Positions 55,683 through 64,000 of a DNA stretch of 64,000 nucleotides are shown in pieces. The stretch is from Notolepis coatsorum (Eukaryota > Chordata > Actinopteri > Aulopiformes > Paralepididae): NCBI GenBank assembly GCA_963971535.1, contig OZ020598.1, forward strand, positions 95,966,087 to 96,030,086, in the 5' to 3' direction. The first letter of the stretch is position 1, and every line of letters starts with the position of its first letter. A program made the translations under genes and the position numbers. A model generated the notes under the pieces. That model did not search any database and had not been told where the DNA came from. It saw only the letters and a list, made by a program, of their open reading frames with translations.

Positions 55683-56635
55683 ATGTTCCAAGTGTGGTGT
55701 AAGGTGGGGGGCCGGGACTCAGTCTCCTGCCCCCTGGATGCTGTCCTTAGTTACCTCCAGTCTCTCCTTGATAGACTGTCGGCTTCGACGGTGAGGGTAT
55801 ATGCAGCAGCTATATCCTCCTATCATGAGGGGTTTGAGGCGATGTCTTGTTCAGCCACCCTCTTGTGAAGCGTTTCCTGCTTGGCGCTCGACGCGTTAAG
55901 CCGGTGCAACGCTCCTTGGCTCCGACTTGGGATCTTCAATTGGTCCTCGGTCGGTTGTCCTTGGCCCCGTTTGAGCCGCTCGAGCGGGCGCCGTTGGGAC
56001 AGCTGTCCTTCAGGACCGCGTTCCTTCTGGCTGTCACTTCCGCTAAACGCGTAGGTGAGCTCTGTGCTCTCTCGGTACGTCCAGATTGCTTTTGTCTTTT
56101 CGGACCGATTGCGGTGTCACTCTGCGACCTGATCCTGCTTTCGTGCCTGAGAATATCCGGAGTTCCTTCCGCTCCCGGGATATTGTGGTTCAGGCGTTTC
56201 ATCCTCCTCCTCACACTAGTGAGTTAGATGCGGGCCTTCACCTGTCATGTCCAGTCCGTGCTTGGGGATTTACCTCAGCCGTACTCAGGATTTCAGGGTT
56301 ACCGACCAGCTTTTTGTCTGTTACGGTGGGGCTTGTGCTGGTAAGGCACTGTCGGAGCAGCGTCTGTCCCATTGGTTGTGCGAGGGTGTTGCCCTCTGCT
56401 ACACGCTGGCTGGGCAGGATCCCCCTGGGGGCATCAGGGCGCACTCCACTCGTGGGGTGGCTGCCTCTGCCGCTCTCCTGGGTGGGGCCTCGGTGGAGGC
56501 CATCTGTGCTGCAGCTTCATGGTCCTCCCCGGGCTCCTTTGTAAGGTTTTACCTCATGGACATGACCGGGGGTTCTGTCTCCCAGGCGGTTCTGGGGTCT
56601 GTGGCCTTTCCTGCTTCCCGTCCTTTGGTCGGGTA
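55683..56635 (+). pseudogene. DIRS tyrosine recombinase remnant
   Basis: Three overlapping frames together give one recombinase: LSASTVRVYAAAISSYHEGF, WDLQLVLGRLSLAPFEPLER, LLAVTSAKRVGELCALSV, then DIVVQAFHPPPHTSELDAG, RLSHWLCEGVALCYTLAGQD, RAHSTRGVAASAALLGG (about 56432-56480) and FVRFYLMDM (about 56538-56560). The KRVGEL arginine, the HSTR motif and the nucleophile tyrosine in VRFY are all still visible. This enzyme inserts the circular cDNA of DIRS elements by site-specific recombination. At least two frameshifts break it. Confidence 0.88.
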
Positions 56636-56861
56636 GCAGGAGTGTGTGGGTATTGGCCACAGTGTGTTGGGTCACACGTGGTTCCGCCTGTACGGTGTGT
56701 TCAAGGGGTTCTAGCTCTCTCTTGTTCGCATTCAGGTGGAGTTGACTGCGCCCCCCCTTCATTAGGAAGGATGGGGTGACAGGGCTCCCCGCACCCCTTG
56801 ATGTGGGCTTACGGGTCCTCAGGGGGTACATCTGTCGGGTCTCGCGCCCGCTCTTCCCCAT

Positions 56862-56964
56862 TATCTCGTAAGGCTCAGAGCGGGACGCGATGCAAATACG
56901 AAATATAACGAAAGGTTATGTAGATAACCTAGTTATATTAGTATTGGCTGAGCGTCCCGCTCTG
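56862..56964 (+). repeat. DIRS internal complementary region (ICR)
   Basis: 56862-56909 is the reverse complement of the left end (51750-51797). 56906-56964 is the reverse complement of the right end (57155-57213). The two overlap by TAAC at 56906-56909. That is the template structure DIRS elements use to join and circularise their ends. Confidence 0.95.
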
Positions 56965-57015
56965 CGCGCCCTGAGTTCCCTCTTGAGGGATCTTTTCCTG
57001 GGACGGGTTTTTGGC

Positions 57016-57213
57016 GAGGAAGGGTGTTTCATGACCAGAGTCATGGTTATATGGGTGGTGGCCACCATTAGGGGCGGGGCCCCATACAGGTGGGGTGCAT
57101 GTGTTTTTTATTCGTGGGAGATACAATATGTATCACAGAGTATCTCGTAAGGCTCAGAGCGGGACGCTCAGCCAATACTAATATAACTAGGTTATCTACA
57201 TAACCTTTCGTTA
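57016..57213 (-). repeat. DIRS right terminal repeat
   Basis: 57016-57166 pairs with the left repeat. The outer 57167-57213 (TCAGCCAATACTAATATAAC...CTTTCGTTA) is unique to this end and is mirrored in the ICR. Confidence 0.92.
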
Positions 57214-57475
57214 ACGCTTTCACTGCGACAATACAGCATGTTAACCATTTCGCTGCCACACGACAAAGGGTTAACCCTTTCACTACCACACTACAGAAGG
57301 TTCCGTCTGTATAGTGTGGTAGTGAACGGGTTAACCTTCTCTAATGTGGTAGTGAAAGGGTTAACAATAAAATAAAACTCATTTGGAAACCCTTTCACTA
57401 CCACATTACATCATGTTAACCCTTTCACTACCACACTAAAAAAGGTGAATCCTTTCACTACCACACTACAGACGG
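57214..57475. repeat. GTTAACCCTTTCACTACCACA minisatellite, right part
   Basis: Units TTAACCCTTTCACTACCACA occur in both orientations (for example 57269-57290, 57316-57340, 57342-57364, 57418-57440). The array flanks the DIRS element on both sides. Confidence 0.88.
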
Positions 57476-57479
57476 TTAC

Positions 57480-57825
57480 TAATCAAATAAAACTCATTTG
57501 GATATAACAGCTCACAAAGTCACTCTCCGGCGTCATTGCCGGTGGAAAAGTACCGGTTTGTTTGTTTCTCCTGTTGGTAACATCACATCATCTCAATGCA
57601 ACGTGACACATTAACTCATATGCCCAGAGGATTTTTGGAAGTTTTGGGGGGGATTGTGAGGAATTGGCACCAGCCTCGTGTCAGCGTAGCAATGTTAAAA
57701 CCAGTGGGGTATGAAACTGTTTCTGTCAAAATTCCATGCAATTCCACATTCAGTTAAACATATTTTATCAGAAAAATTGTCAAATATTACAGAGAAAATA
57801 TTACTGAGAAGCTACACAGAAGCAG
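57480..57825. other. unassigned sequence
   Basis: No feature seen. Confidence 0.3.
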
Positions 57826-57829
57826 CTGT

Positions 57830-58528
57830 CAGCATTGTGTTGCCATCAGTGTTGTGTCGTCATCAGTGTTGTGTTGTTATCAGCGTGGCATTGTCATCAG
57901 TGTTGTGTTGTCATCAGCCTTGTGTTGTCATCAGTGTTGTGTTGTCATCAGTGTTGTGTTGTCATCAGCGTGGCATTGTCATCAGCATTGTGTTGTCATC
58001 AGTGTTGTGTTGTCATCAATGTTGCCATCAACATTGCCATCAGTGTTGCCATCAATGTTGCCATCAGAGTTGCCATACATGTTGCCATCAGTGTTGTGTT
58101 GCCATAAGTGTTGCCATCAACATTGTTACCAGCGTTGTGTTGTCATCAGTGTTGCATAGTCATCAGCGTTGTGTTTTCATCAGTGTTGTGTTGCCATAAG
58201 CATTGCCATCAACATTGCCATCAACATTGCCATCAGCATTGCCATCAGCGGTGCAATCAATGATGTCATCAAGGTTGCAATCAACATTGCCATTAAAGTT
58301 GCTATCAATGTTGCCATCAATGTTGCCATCACCATTGCCATCAATGTTGTGATCAATGTTGCCATCAGCGTTGCCATTAATGTTGCCATAAATGTTGTCA
58401 TCAGCATTGCGTTGCCATAAGTGTTGCCATCAACATTGCCATCAGTGTTGCCATCAACGTTGCCATCATAATTGCCATCAACATTGCCATCAGAGTTGCC
58501 ATACATGTTGCCATCAGCGTTGCCATCA
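57830..58528. repeat. TTGCCATCA minisatellite (reverse of TGATGGCAAC)
   Basis: About 700 bp of TGTTGTCATCAG and GTTGCCATCAAC units of 9-21 bp. The open frames that read HQCCVVIS or INVAINVA are artefacts. Orientation is opposite to the arrays at 30925-32022. Confidence 0.95.
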
Positions 58529-59168
58529 AGTTTCAAGTTTCAAGTTTCTTTAATAGTTGTCATACAGAAGTACAGAATATACAAAATGCTTCTTACTGTT
58601 ACGCTCCAGAGACTGTGCTAGACAAGATAAGTATGAAATAAAATAACGTAGCATGTAAAAAGAAGTAAAAATAGAGGTCACAGTGTTCAGTATAGACATA
58701 TGTACAATGTTCGATGCAGACTAGAAGTAACTGAGTTACCATACAATATACAATATACTATGCAATATACTAATATACAATACTATATAGTGCAAAGCAG
58801 AAATGGGATGAGGTACAATTTAGGTACAATTTACAGTAAGGTGTACGAGTTGTAGTGCAAATCCTTTACCAATAAATATAAAGTGTGTTTAGGTGATCTA
58901 AAGTGTGGAGAGTGGGTGCTGCAGTGTGGTGTTTGTTTAAAGTGAGTGTGTGCGTGTGGATGTGTGTGCTGTGTGCATTTAATGGTTGTTGCATAGTGTT
59001 TATTGTTCGTTGGCCTGGGGATAGAAGCTTCTTCTGAGTATGTCTGTGCTCGCCTTGAGACTCCGGTATCGCTTGCCTGACCGCAGCAGTTCAAAGAGGC
59101 AGTTGTTCGGGTGGCTGGAGTCCTTGATGATTCTCTTAGCCTTGCCCCTGCACCGCTTGTTGTAAAAG
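58529..59168 (-). mobile_element. Rex1-like LINE 3' fragment, second copy
   Basis: The 3' end at 58529 (CAAGTTTCAAGTTTCAAGTT, then TCTTTAATAGTTGTCATACA) abuts the minisatellite. The UTR matches 31100-31560 well. The truncation point is 59168, different from the 31-kb copy, so these are separate insertions. Confidence 0.82.
59010..59168 (-). pseudogene. Rex1-like LINE RT C-terminal remnant
   Basis: Encodes YNKRCRGKAKRIIKDSSHPN, CLFELLRSGKRYRSLKAST and LRRSFYPQA. Only the terminal block is left; sequence upstream of it is unrelated. Confidence 0.78.
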
Positions 59169-59169
59169 C

Positions 59170-59370
59170 AACAGATGGCGATGTACAAACATGAAGGCCA
59201 TTTTCAACCAATGAGAAGGGTGAACCGTCACTCACATCCTGTTAGAAAAAGTATATGACGCCATTGTTGTTGTCGTTAGCTTACATGCTAACGTTAAAGG
59301 CAGCGACCATAGCATTGTGGCTAGGCTAGCTATCATCGCTTAAGTAGAGCTAGTGAATGGATAAACAACG
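59170..59370. other. unassigned sequence
   Basis: Right flank of the LINE fragment; no feature recognised. Confidence 0.3.
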
Positions 59371-59374
59371 TTAT

Positions 59375-59432
59375 TTAACATTGCAGAATGGGTACAATTA
59401 CAATACGGCTCAATACAAACAATTGTTAAGGG
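59375..59432 (-). mobile_element. short LINE 3' end fragment
   Basis: Minus strand: CCCCTTAACAATTGTTTGTA and CCATTCTGCAATG; same family as 19913-20040. Confidence 0.6.
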
Positions 59433-59799
59433 GCCCAGGGGGTGTAGACTGTTGTAATTTGAGCTCATTTACACCATGCTCCAAAAAAATTATAAAAAAT
59501 CTGCAGAGCGATGTGGAGCGGGGAGCGCTCGATTCAAGGTGAGCGCTGAGCGAGCAGAGAGCGACTTGGGGGCGGGGTCAACATGAGCGATTAGCGGAGC
59601 GGACCAAGCCGTCTAGAGCAAGGAGTGGATTTCACGCCCGCGCCGATCCGCTCACGTGGCCTGGCGCGCACACAGCACACTCCGCTCCACTGACAGCAGG
59701 GACTCTCTCTCTCTCTCTGTTTCACAGTGAGGTAGAGCAGGCGGGACAGCGCAGCAGTGTTTGTTTTGTTTCCTTCTCATCAAGATGCACAGTTTATCT

Positions 59800-59992
59800 T
59801 CCTATATTTGGTCCGTGTTTGGTCCGTTGAAGCGAACCGAGACCTACGTTTTCAGGCGGACCAGAGTTTGCGTGTTTGGTCCGCACCAGAGTTCGACTGA
59901 GCATTCACACCACCCCAAAAAGCGGACTATCCGAGAAAATGTACTTTGTCCGATAGTCCGGACCAAACAGCTCTGGTGTGAAAGCACCCTAA
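59800..59992. mobile_element. one end of a DNA transposon
   Basis: The segment ends GTCCGGACCAAACAGCTCTG / GTGTGAAAGCACCCT, whose complement (AGGGTGCTTTCACACCAGAG) is a familiar fish DNA-transposon end. The partner end was not found. Confidence 0.45.
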
Positions 59993-60199
59993 GTCAATCA
60001 AAAGTCCCATTAGCCAGCTTAATTTAACCCGATGATTGAAGTCAGGCTATCTCGGTTTCTCGAAGGCTGATTCGGTCTTGTTAATTCGAACCAGACTTCA
60101 GTAATCAGGATAATTGCACGTTGCCGTTTTACCTGGGCCCCGTTCCCCCTACCTGGCTAACTGAGTTAGCCGGATAATCTCCAGCATAGCCTGACTTAA

Positions 60200-61249
60200 G
60201 GGGAGACACTGCAGGTGAATAGGGTAAGAAAATTAACTAATAGATATCACAATGAAACTTCCCCAGTTGATTACTTATATTAAGACAAGACTTTTTTGTA
60301 TTACAAGTTTTCTGAAATTGTATGTTTAAATATGCAAATGAGGCATTATCTACTTAAATATGCACTAATTTGCATATAATTCCAGGACAGAAATCTGAAC
60401 ATTGGATAAAGCCATTTTCAAAATTATAGTTTCATTTTGTTGACATATTAGAGCCAAAGGTTATTACAGAGGGGATTTTGGATATCTCTTTTTATCACTC
60501 CATAAATCAGAAAATACTCCATTCAGTCCATTTTTATGGTAAAATTCCATATTTCGCCATGTTTTTAGGAATAAAATGTGATATAAATCAGGGTATGAAT
60601 GCGATATCAACAAACCCTTCTGTAAATACCTTCAGAACATAGATATGAATAGAACTGGAAGGTTTGGTGTATGTGAGTGCTACTGAAGTGGAGATTTCTG
60701 GCTCAGAGTATGAGGAAAAACTCTTAAAACTCATTTTTGGGAAAACGCCTTCAAAGTTCTGTATTGTAAAATGCCATACTTTTTTTTTTAAACAGATATT
60801 TACAAACACAATACCTAATCAAACCATTAGTAATAGACAACCTAAACACATGCCTGATAACTGAATAATAATAATAATGATGTTATTGAACTGAACAGAA
60901 CTACACACAGGCTACACAGGTGTAGTACCCCCTAATAGGCAAAAAATATTTGAATAGATATCACTATGAAACTTTCCCAATTTGTTATGTACATATAAAC
61001 TAAGAAAAAATATATTGCAAGTTTTCTGAAATTTATGTTTATATATGCAAATGAGGCACTTCCCCATTAAATATGTGCACATTTATGGATGCAATAAGGC
61101 AAAATGATGTAAAATAAACAACTAAATGTGTGTTATTGACGTTTTATTGTCACTAGTTTCATAGAAGACATGTTTAGGAAGCAAAATATAACAAAATCTC
61201 AAAATCAACAAAAAAAGTATATTTGACTATTCACCTGCAGTGTCTCGCC
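60200..61249. mobile_element. TTAA-flanked DNA transposon, nonautonomous
   Basis: Ends GGGGAGACACTGCAGGTGAA at the left and its complement (TTCACCTGCAGTGTCTCGCC) at the right; TTAA at 60196-60199 and 61250-61253. Inside, two long imperfect direct repeats (about 60235-60365 and 60957-61090; GAAACTTYCCCA, GCAAATGAGGCA). No transposase. TTAA targets suggest a piggyBac- or Kolobok-type mobiliser. Confidence 0.83.
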
Positions 61250-61253
61250 TTAA

Positions 61254-61980
61254 GCCAGACCTTTCCATTCCCCGACGCTCGATTGTCTACTCTAAATCAC
61301 CATGACAACAGATCAAAAAGTTTGAGCCTGGTCGGGAGCAGGGTTAAGTTAAGTTAGCTGGATGAACCATGGCCACGCCCCCGCAAAGAAATGCCAGCTC
61401 GCTTCCTGAAATATTTCTCACAGTCTAGAACCATTATACCATTCTGAATTATGTTTTTGTGCTTCGTTTTCCTAGAGGGGGCTTTTGAAATGTATAATAA
61501 TAGAACTAAATGCTGATAATAAATCATATTGAGCCTATAGATTTACTTTGTCCTAAATAAAATAATGCACGTCATATACGGCGCTCGGAGTCGCGATACA
61601 CACTGCATGTGGTTATTTTAATATAGGCGCATTGCAAATGTGAATCCCGCGGGGATATTTTTAATGAATGAAACGGCTGTTTGGCCGTTTGGCTCTGATT
61701 AGTTTCATATATTCTCCGCTGTAGATTTGCTTAACGGAGCGCCCGGATTGTGTTTCATTCAAGCATAAAATTGAAGTGCCTATGCGTGGATTGTGGTTTT
61801 TGTGTGATATTGTAACTGGGATTAAAATGTCTGATGAGATGCGCTGTTTGACGGATTTGAGAAATTGAATGAGCCGTTGACGTCACATTAATGCATTTGA
61901 GAATAAAGAGATAAAACTTCATTCAAAAGAAAAATATTTGAAACACGGGTTTCTTGTCCATTGATGGATACACAATGAAT
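61254..61980. other. unassigned sequence
   Basis: No ORF or recognised repeat. Confidence 0.3.
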
Positions 61981-61988
61981 ATATCCCG

Positions 61989-62065
61989 TCTGGCACAGTG
62001 GTCCAACGGCTAGTGCTCAATCCTGTCAACCGGGCGATCTGAGTTCGAAACCCCGTGTTTCCAAT
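61989..62065 (+). ncRNA. tRNA-like sequence / SINE head (Asp-like)
   Basis: TGGCACAGTGGTCCAACGGC is an A box and GAGTTCGAAACCCC a B box, with CCTGTCAACCGGGC (tRNA-Asp-like anticodon region) between. Acceptor pairing is poor and TTTTTT follows soon after, so it is a pseudo-tRNA or SINE head rather than a functional tRNA. Confidence 0.45.
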
Positions 62066-62214
62066 ATAATTTTTTTGTAATATAATATTAATGATTATAC
62101 GCAAAAGTAGCCTAGTTTTAAGTTAAAATATTATAAATCTACATGCATTGAGGATGTCATTCTTTATATAGCTCTCAACGTGCACCAAATTGATGTATTT
62201 ACATTGCAAAAAGA

Positions 62215-62310
62215 AGAAAATTACTAGAAGAAGGGGGATTCGAACGCGGGTCGTCTGCGTGAAAGGCAAAAGGACAAACCGTCACACCACAGTGCAGATA
62301 AATAAAACAT
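62215..62310 (-). ncRNA. tRNA-like sequence / SINE head (Glu-like)
   Basis: The minus strand has GTGGTGTGACGGTTTGTCC (A-box-like), CCTTTCACGCAGACGACCC, and the B box CGTTCGAATCCC. Its 5' flank (CTTATCCATTGATTGAT) resembles that of the 61989 sequence (CTTGTCCATTGATGGAT). Confidence 0.45.
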
Positions 62311-62524
62311 CCACCATACATCAATCAATGGATAAGAGAGCCGTATATCCTTATTCTGAAACAGTTGAACTAATTATTTTCGCTAGCAAGATCTCATTTG
62401 ATTATTCAATCCATAAACCTACTGCCAGCAGGAACGTTTAAAGAAATATAATCTGATTGATTGGGGTAATGAGGGATTTAAAATTAGCCTATAGATTATG
62501 CATTTAACTTGTCGGCGAGGCTAT

Positions 62525-62575
62525 TGAGCCGCCTGCAATCTGTTAATAAAGTTTTAAAACAATCAATCAATCAAT
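62525..62575 (+). mobile_element. LINE 3' terminus with (CAAT)n
   Basis: CCTGCAATCTGTTAATAAAG followed by CAAT repeats; same family as 20000-20040. Confidence 0.6.
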
Positions 62576-62907
62576 GCCGTTAGAAGATCAGGATTTCTGC
62601 TATCGACACCTGCTGTCTTTTCAACTGAAGCGGCCGCGCGCAATTATCCAGAGTCTCAAGTCTGGTTCGAGTTAACGAGACTATTTCGCGCGTGCAGCTT
62701 TTGACTATTATGCTTAGTTATGCCAGCCAACTCGAAGAGGTCGGTCATTATCAGTCGGTCGGTCACCAAGGAACGTTGACGAAAGGCGGGACAAATGGCC
62801 GGAGCCTTGTCATGATGCAGTCGGGATATAGCCATGATGATGTCGGCTAGTAGCTAGCTTAGCTAAAGGCTATCTAGCGTTAGCTAACCTAGAGACATGC
62901 AGCCAAG

Positions 62908-62981
62908 ATGAAGAGGATGGTCATTTGGCAGATGAACTTCATCAACTCCACGCGGTTGTCTCCATCCTCTTGGACGTTTGG
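62908..62981 (+). other. candidate first exon of an unknown gene
   Basis: ATG AAG AGG ATG GTC opens a short frame that meets a good splice donor (TTTGGTGAGTTTT at 62980). It could be a 5' exon, but the 25 residues (KRMVIWQMNFINS...) show no domain and no promoter is evident. Purely a splice-signal guess. Confidence 0.2.
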
Positions 62982-63436
62982 TGAGTTTTTAACCTATTCT
63001 ATTAACTCTATTCTATTCCCGCCATGGACATCGCTCTCTCTCTCACTCTCTCTCTCTCTGGAGCTAAACTGTCCGACTAGCTGTTGTAGTACTACTAGTA
63101 GCTAACGGTGTGTGCCTGGTGTCAGCACCTGTATGTAGCCGCATAGGTTGCTTCTGCGTTAGCTAATGGTTAGCGATAGCCTGGTTGAGCTAACTGTTAG
63201 CCAGTTAGCTGTTTAGCTTCGACGTTAGCTGCCGGCTGCGCTCGGCTGGGAACGTTTGTTTGATGCTATCAGTTAGCCTTGAGTTAGCTGTTAGCTTGTG
63301 CTACGACCATTGACATTAGCCGTGAGTATAGCAGGGGGTTCTGGCACTCTGACTACGACATCATCTTTGACAGAAGATGTAGTCGGGCCTGCACCATGAC
63401 AAGGCTCTGGCCATAGCTTATTTTTGTCCCGACAGC

Positions 63437-63500
63437 GAGAGGCCTTTCGTCAACGTGGAGACCTGTGTTGCGGCCTTTCGCCCTGCGTTCCTTGGTGCAG
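63437..63500 (+). other. candidate internal exon
   Basis: Bounded by a pyrimidine-rich acceptor (TTTTTGTCCCGACAG) and a donor (GTGCAGGTAAGATT). One frame reads ERPFVNVETCVAAFRPAFLG. Intron phase relative to 62981 and protein identity are unknown. Confidence 0.22.
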
Positions 63501-64000
63501 GTAAGATTAATGAAAATGTCATGACATTACCCCACTCTTCCTTCCTTCCCCTCCCGAATGTTTTGTTAATAACGATGTTTTTTTCCAGGCAAAACATATG
63601 TTACTTCACAACATTTGGAGATACGACATGTGCTGTGTGTGAATTCATTTGTTCGTTTGTGTAGCTTGGGTAGCGTTGGGCCGTTGGCCAAAGCTGTGTG
63701 TGGCCTGGTGTCAGTAGCCTACCTGGCTAGCCTTTAGCTGTCGGCCATTGGCTCCTTGCTGCTTTGTTTTCTCTTGGTATAGACCCTCTTCTCTTTGGAT
63801 TTAAGTGTTGATCTTTGTCCTTTTGGATCTATGTATATTCATGTTGCCTTTGTGAAGTTATCTTTTCCTTCTGTTTTGTTCTTTCATTAAAAGTTGAATA
63901 TCTTTTAGGGGGTCATCTTTGCTTATTTCTCTCATACATGCTCTCTCTCTAACACACATGCTCTCTCTCTCTCTCTCTCTTTCTAACACACACAGTCTGC
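63501..64000. other. unassigned sequence ending in (CT)n
   Basis: GTTAGCTA-rich flank, then CT repeats at 63940-63980. No ORF of note. Confidence 0.3.

Larger units (their letters stand above)
51750..57213 (+). mobile_element. DIRS-type tyrosine-recombinase retrotransposon, decayed coding region
   Basis: About 5.46 kb. Inverted terminal repeats (51772-51923 with 57016-57166) and an internal complementary region (56862-56964) are intact. The interior encodes a DIRS-like RT, RNase H remnant and tyrosine recombinase, all with stops and frameshifts. There is no target duplication: GTTA occurs at both element ends, as expected for recombinase-mediated insertion. Confidence 0.93.

Noticed and set aside
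57711-58536. 162-, 101- and 118-aa ORFs in the TTGCCATCA array
   Set aside because: Repeat translations with no independent evidence.
61989-62065. functional tRNA gene
   Set aside because: Acceptor stem does not pair well and the B box is followed by repeat-like flank, so it is listed only as tRNA-like.

Overview
The window looks like intergenic DNA from a ray-finned (teleost) fish. It is packed with typical fish repeats: L2/CR1-type LINEs, Rex1-like LINE tails, tRNA-derived SINEs of the DANA/Mermaid type, hAT elements with 8-bp target duplications, TTAA-flanked elements, a BEL/Pao and a Copia LTR retrotransposon, a DIRS-type tyrosine-recombinase retrotransposon, and very long di-, tri- and tetranucleotide tracts. 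No complete host gene is visible. Only the last ~1.2 kb holds weak candidates for host exons. Species was not determined.

Layout. 0.4-1.1 kb: CT-rich minisatellite with a retroposon tail in it. 1.2-7.0 kb: two copies of one locus (Copia LTR plus Rex1-like LINE 3' end). One has a solo LTR. The other has LTR, primer site and partial gag plus a DNA transposon, and stops at a 200-N gap; a foldback element and a SINE lie between them. 8.7-10.6 kb: LINE 3' end whose last ORF segment has grown into 31 copies of a 42-bp unit. 11.3-20.1 kb: a LINE split inside its reverse transcriptase by an antisense L2 LINE, whose 5' side carries about 4.7 copies of a 280-bp repeat. 20.1-24.9 kb: SINE, palindromic TTAA element and a 5'-truncated L2 LINE (minus strand). 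25.0-27.1 kb: 38-bp satellite with an 856-bp higher-order repeat. 27.5-34.3 kb: LINE tails, SINE, a minisatellite invaded by a Rex1-like LINE, and a TIR element. 34.5-39.3 kb: a hAT nested in a hAT (both with perfect 8-bp TSDs), running into a ~1.05-kb inverted repeat. 39.4-40.0 kb: microsatellites. 40.6-49.5 kb: structurally complete BEL/Pao element (LTRs ~0.8% diverged, TSD ATAAT). 49.6-51.3 kb: microsatellites. 51.7-57.2 kb: DIRS element with readable terminal and internal complementary repeats, inserted in a minisatellite. 57.8-59.2 kb: the TTGCCATCA minisatellite and a second Rex1-like LINE. 59.2-64 kb: DNA-transposon pieces, two tRNA-like sequences and candidate exons.

How it fits together: this is a record of successive transposition. 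The best-supported nests are L2 into LINE (RT interrupted), hAT into hAT, LINE tails into hATs, DIRS into a GTTAACCC minisatellite and Rex1-like LINE into a TGATGGCAAC minisatellite. Several retroelement ORFs are interrupted at C or G homopolymers, which may be sequencing or assembly error rather than decay. The duplicated 1.2/5.4-kb locus beside the gap could be a haplotype artefact.
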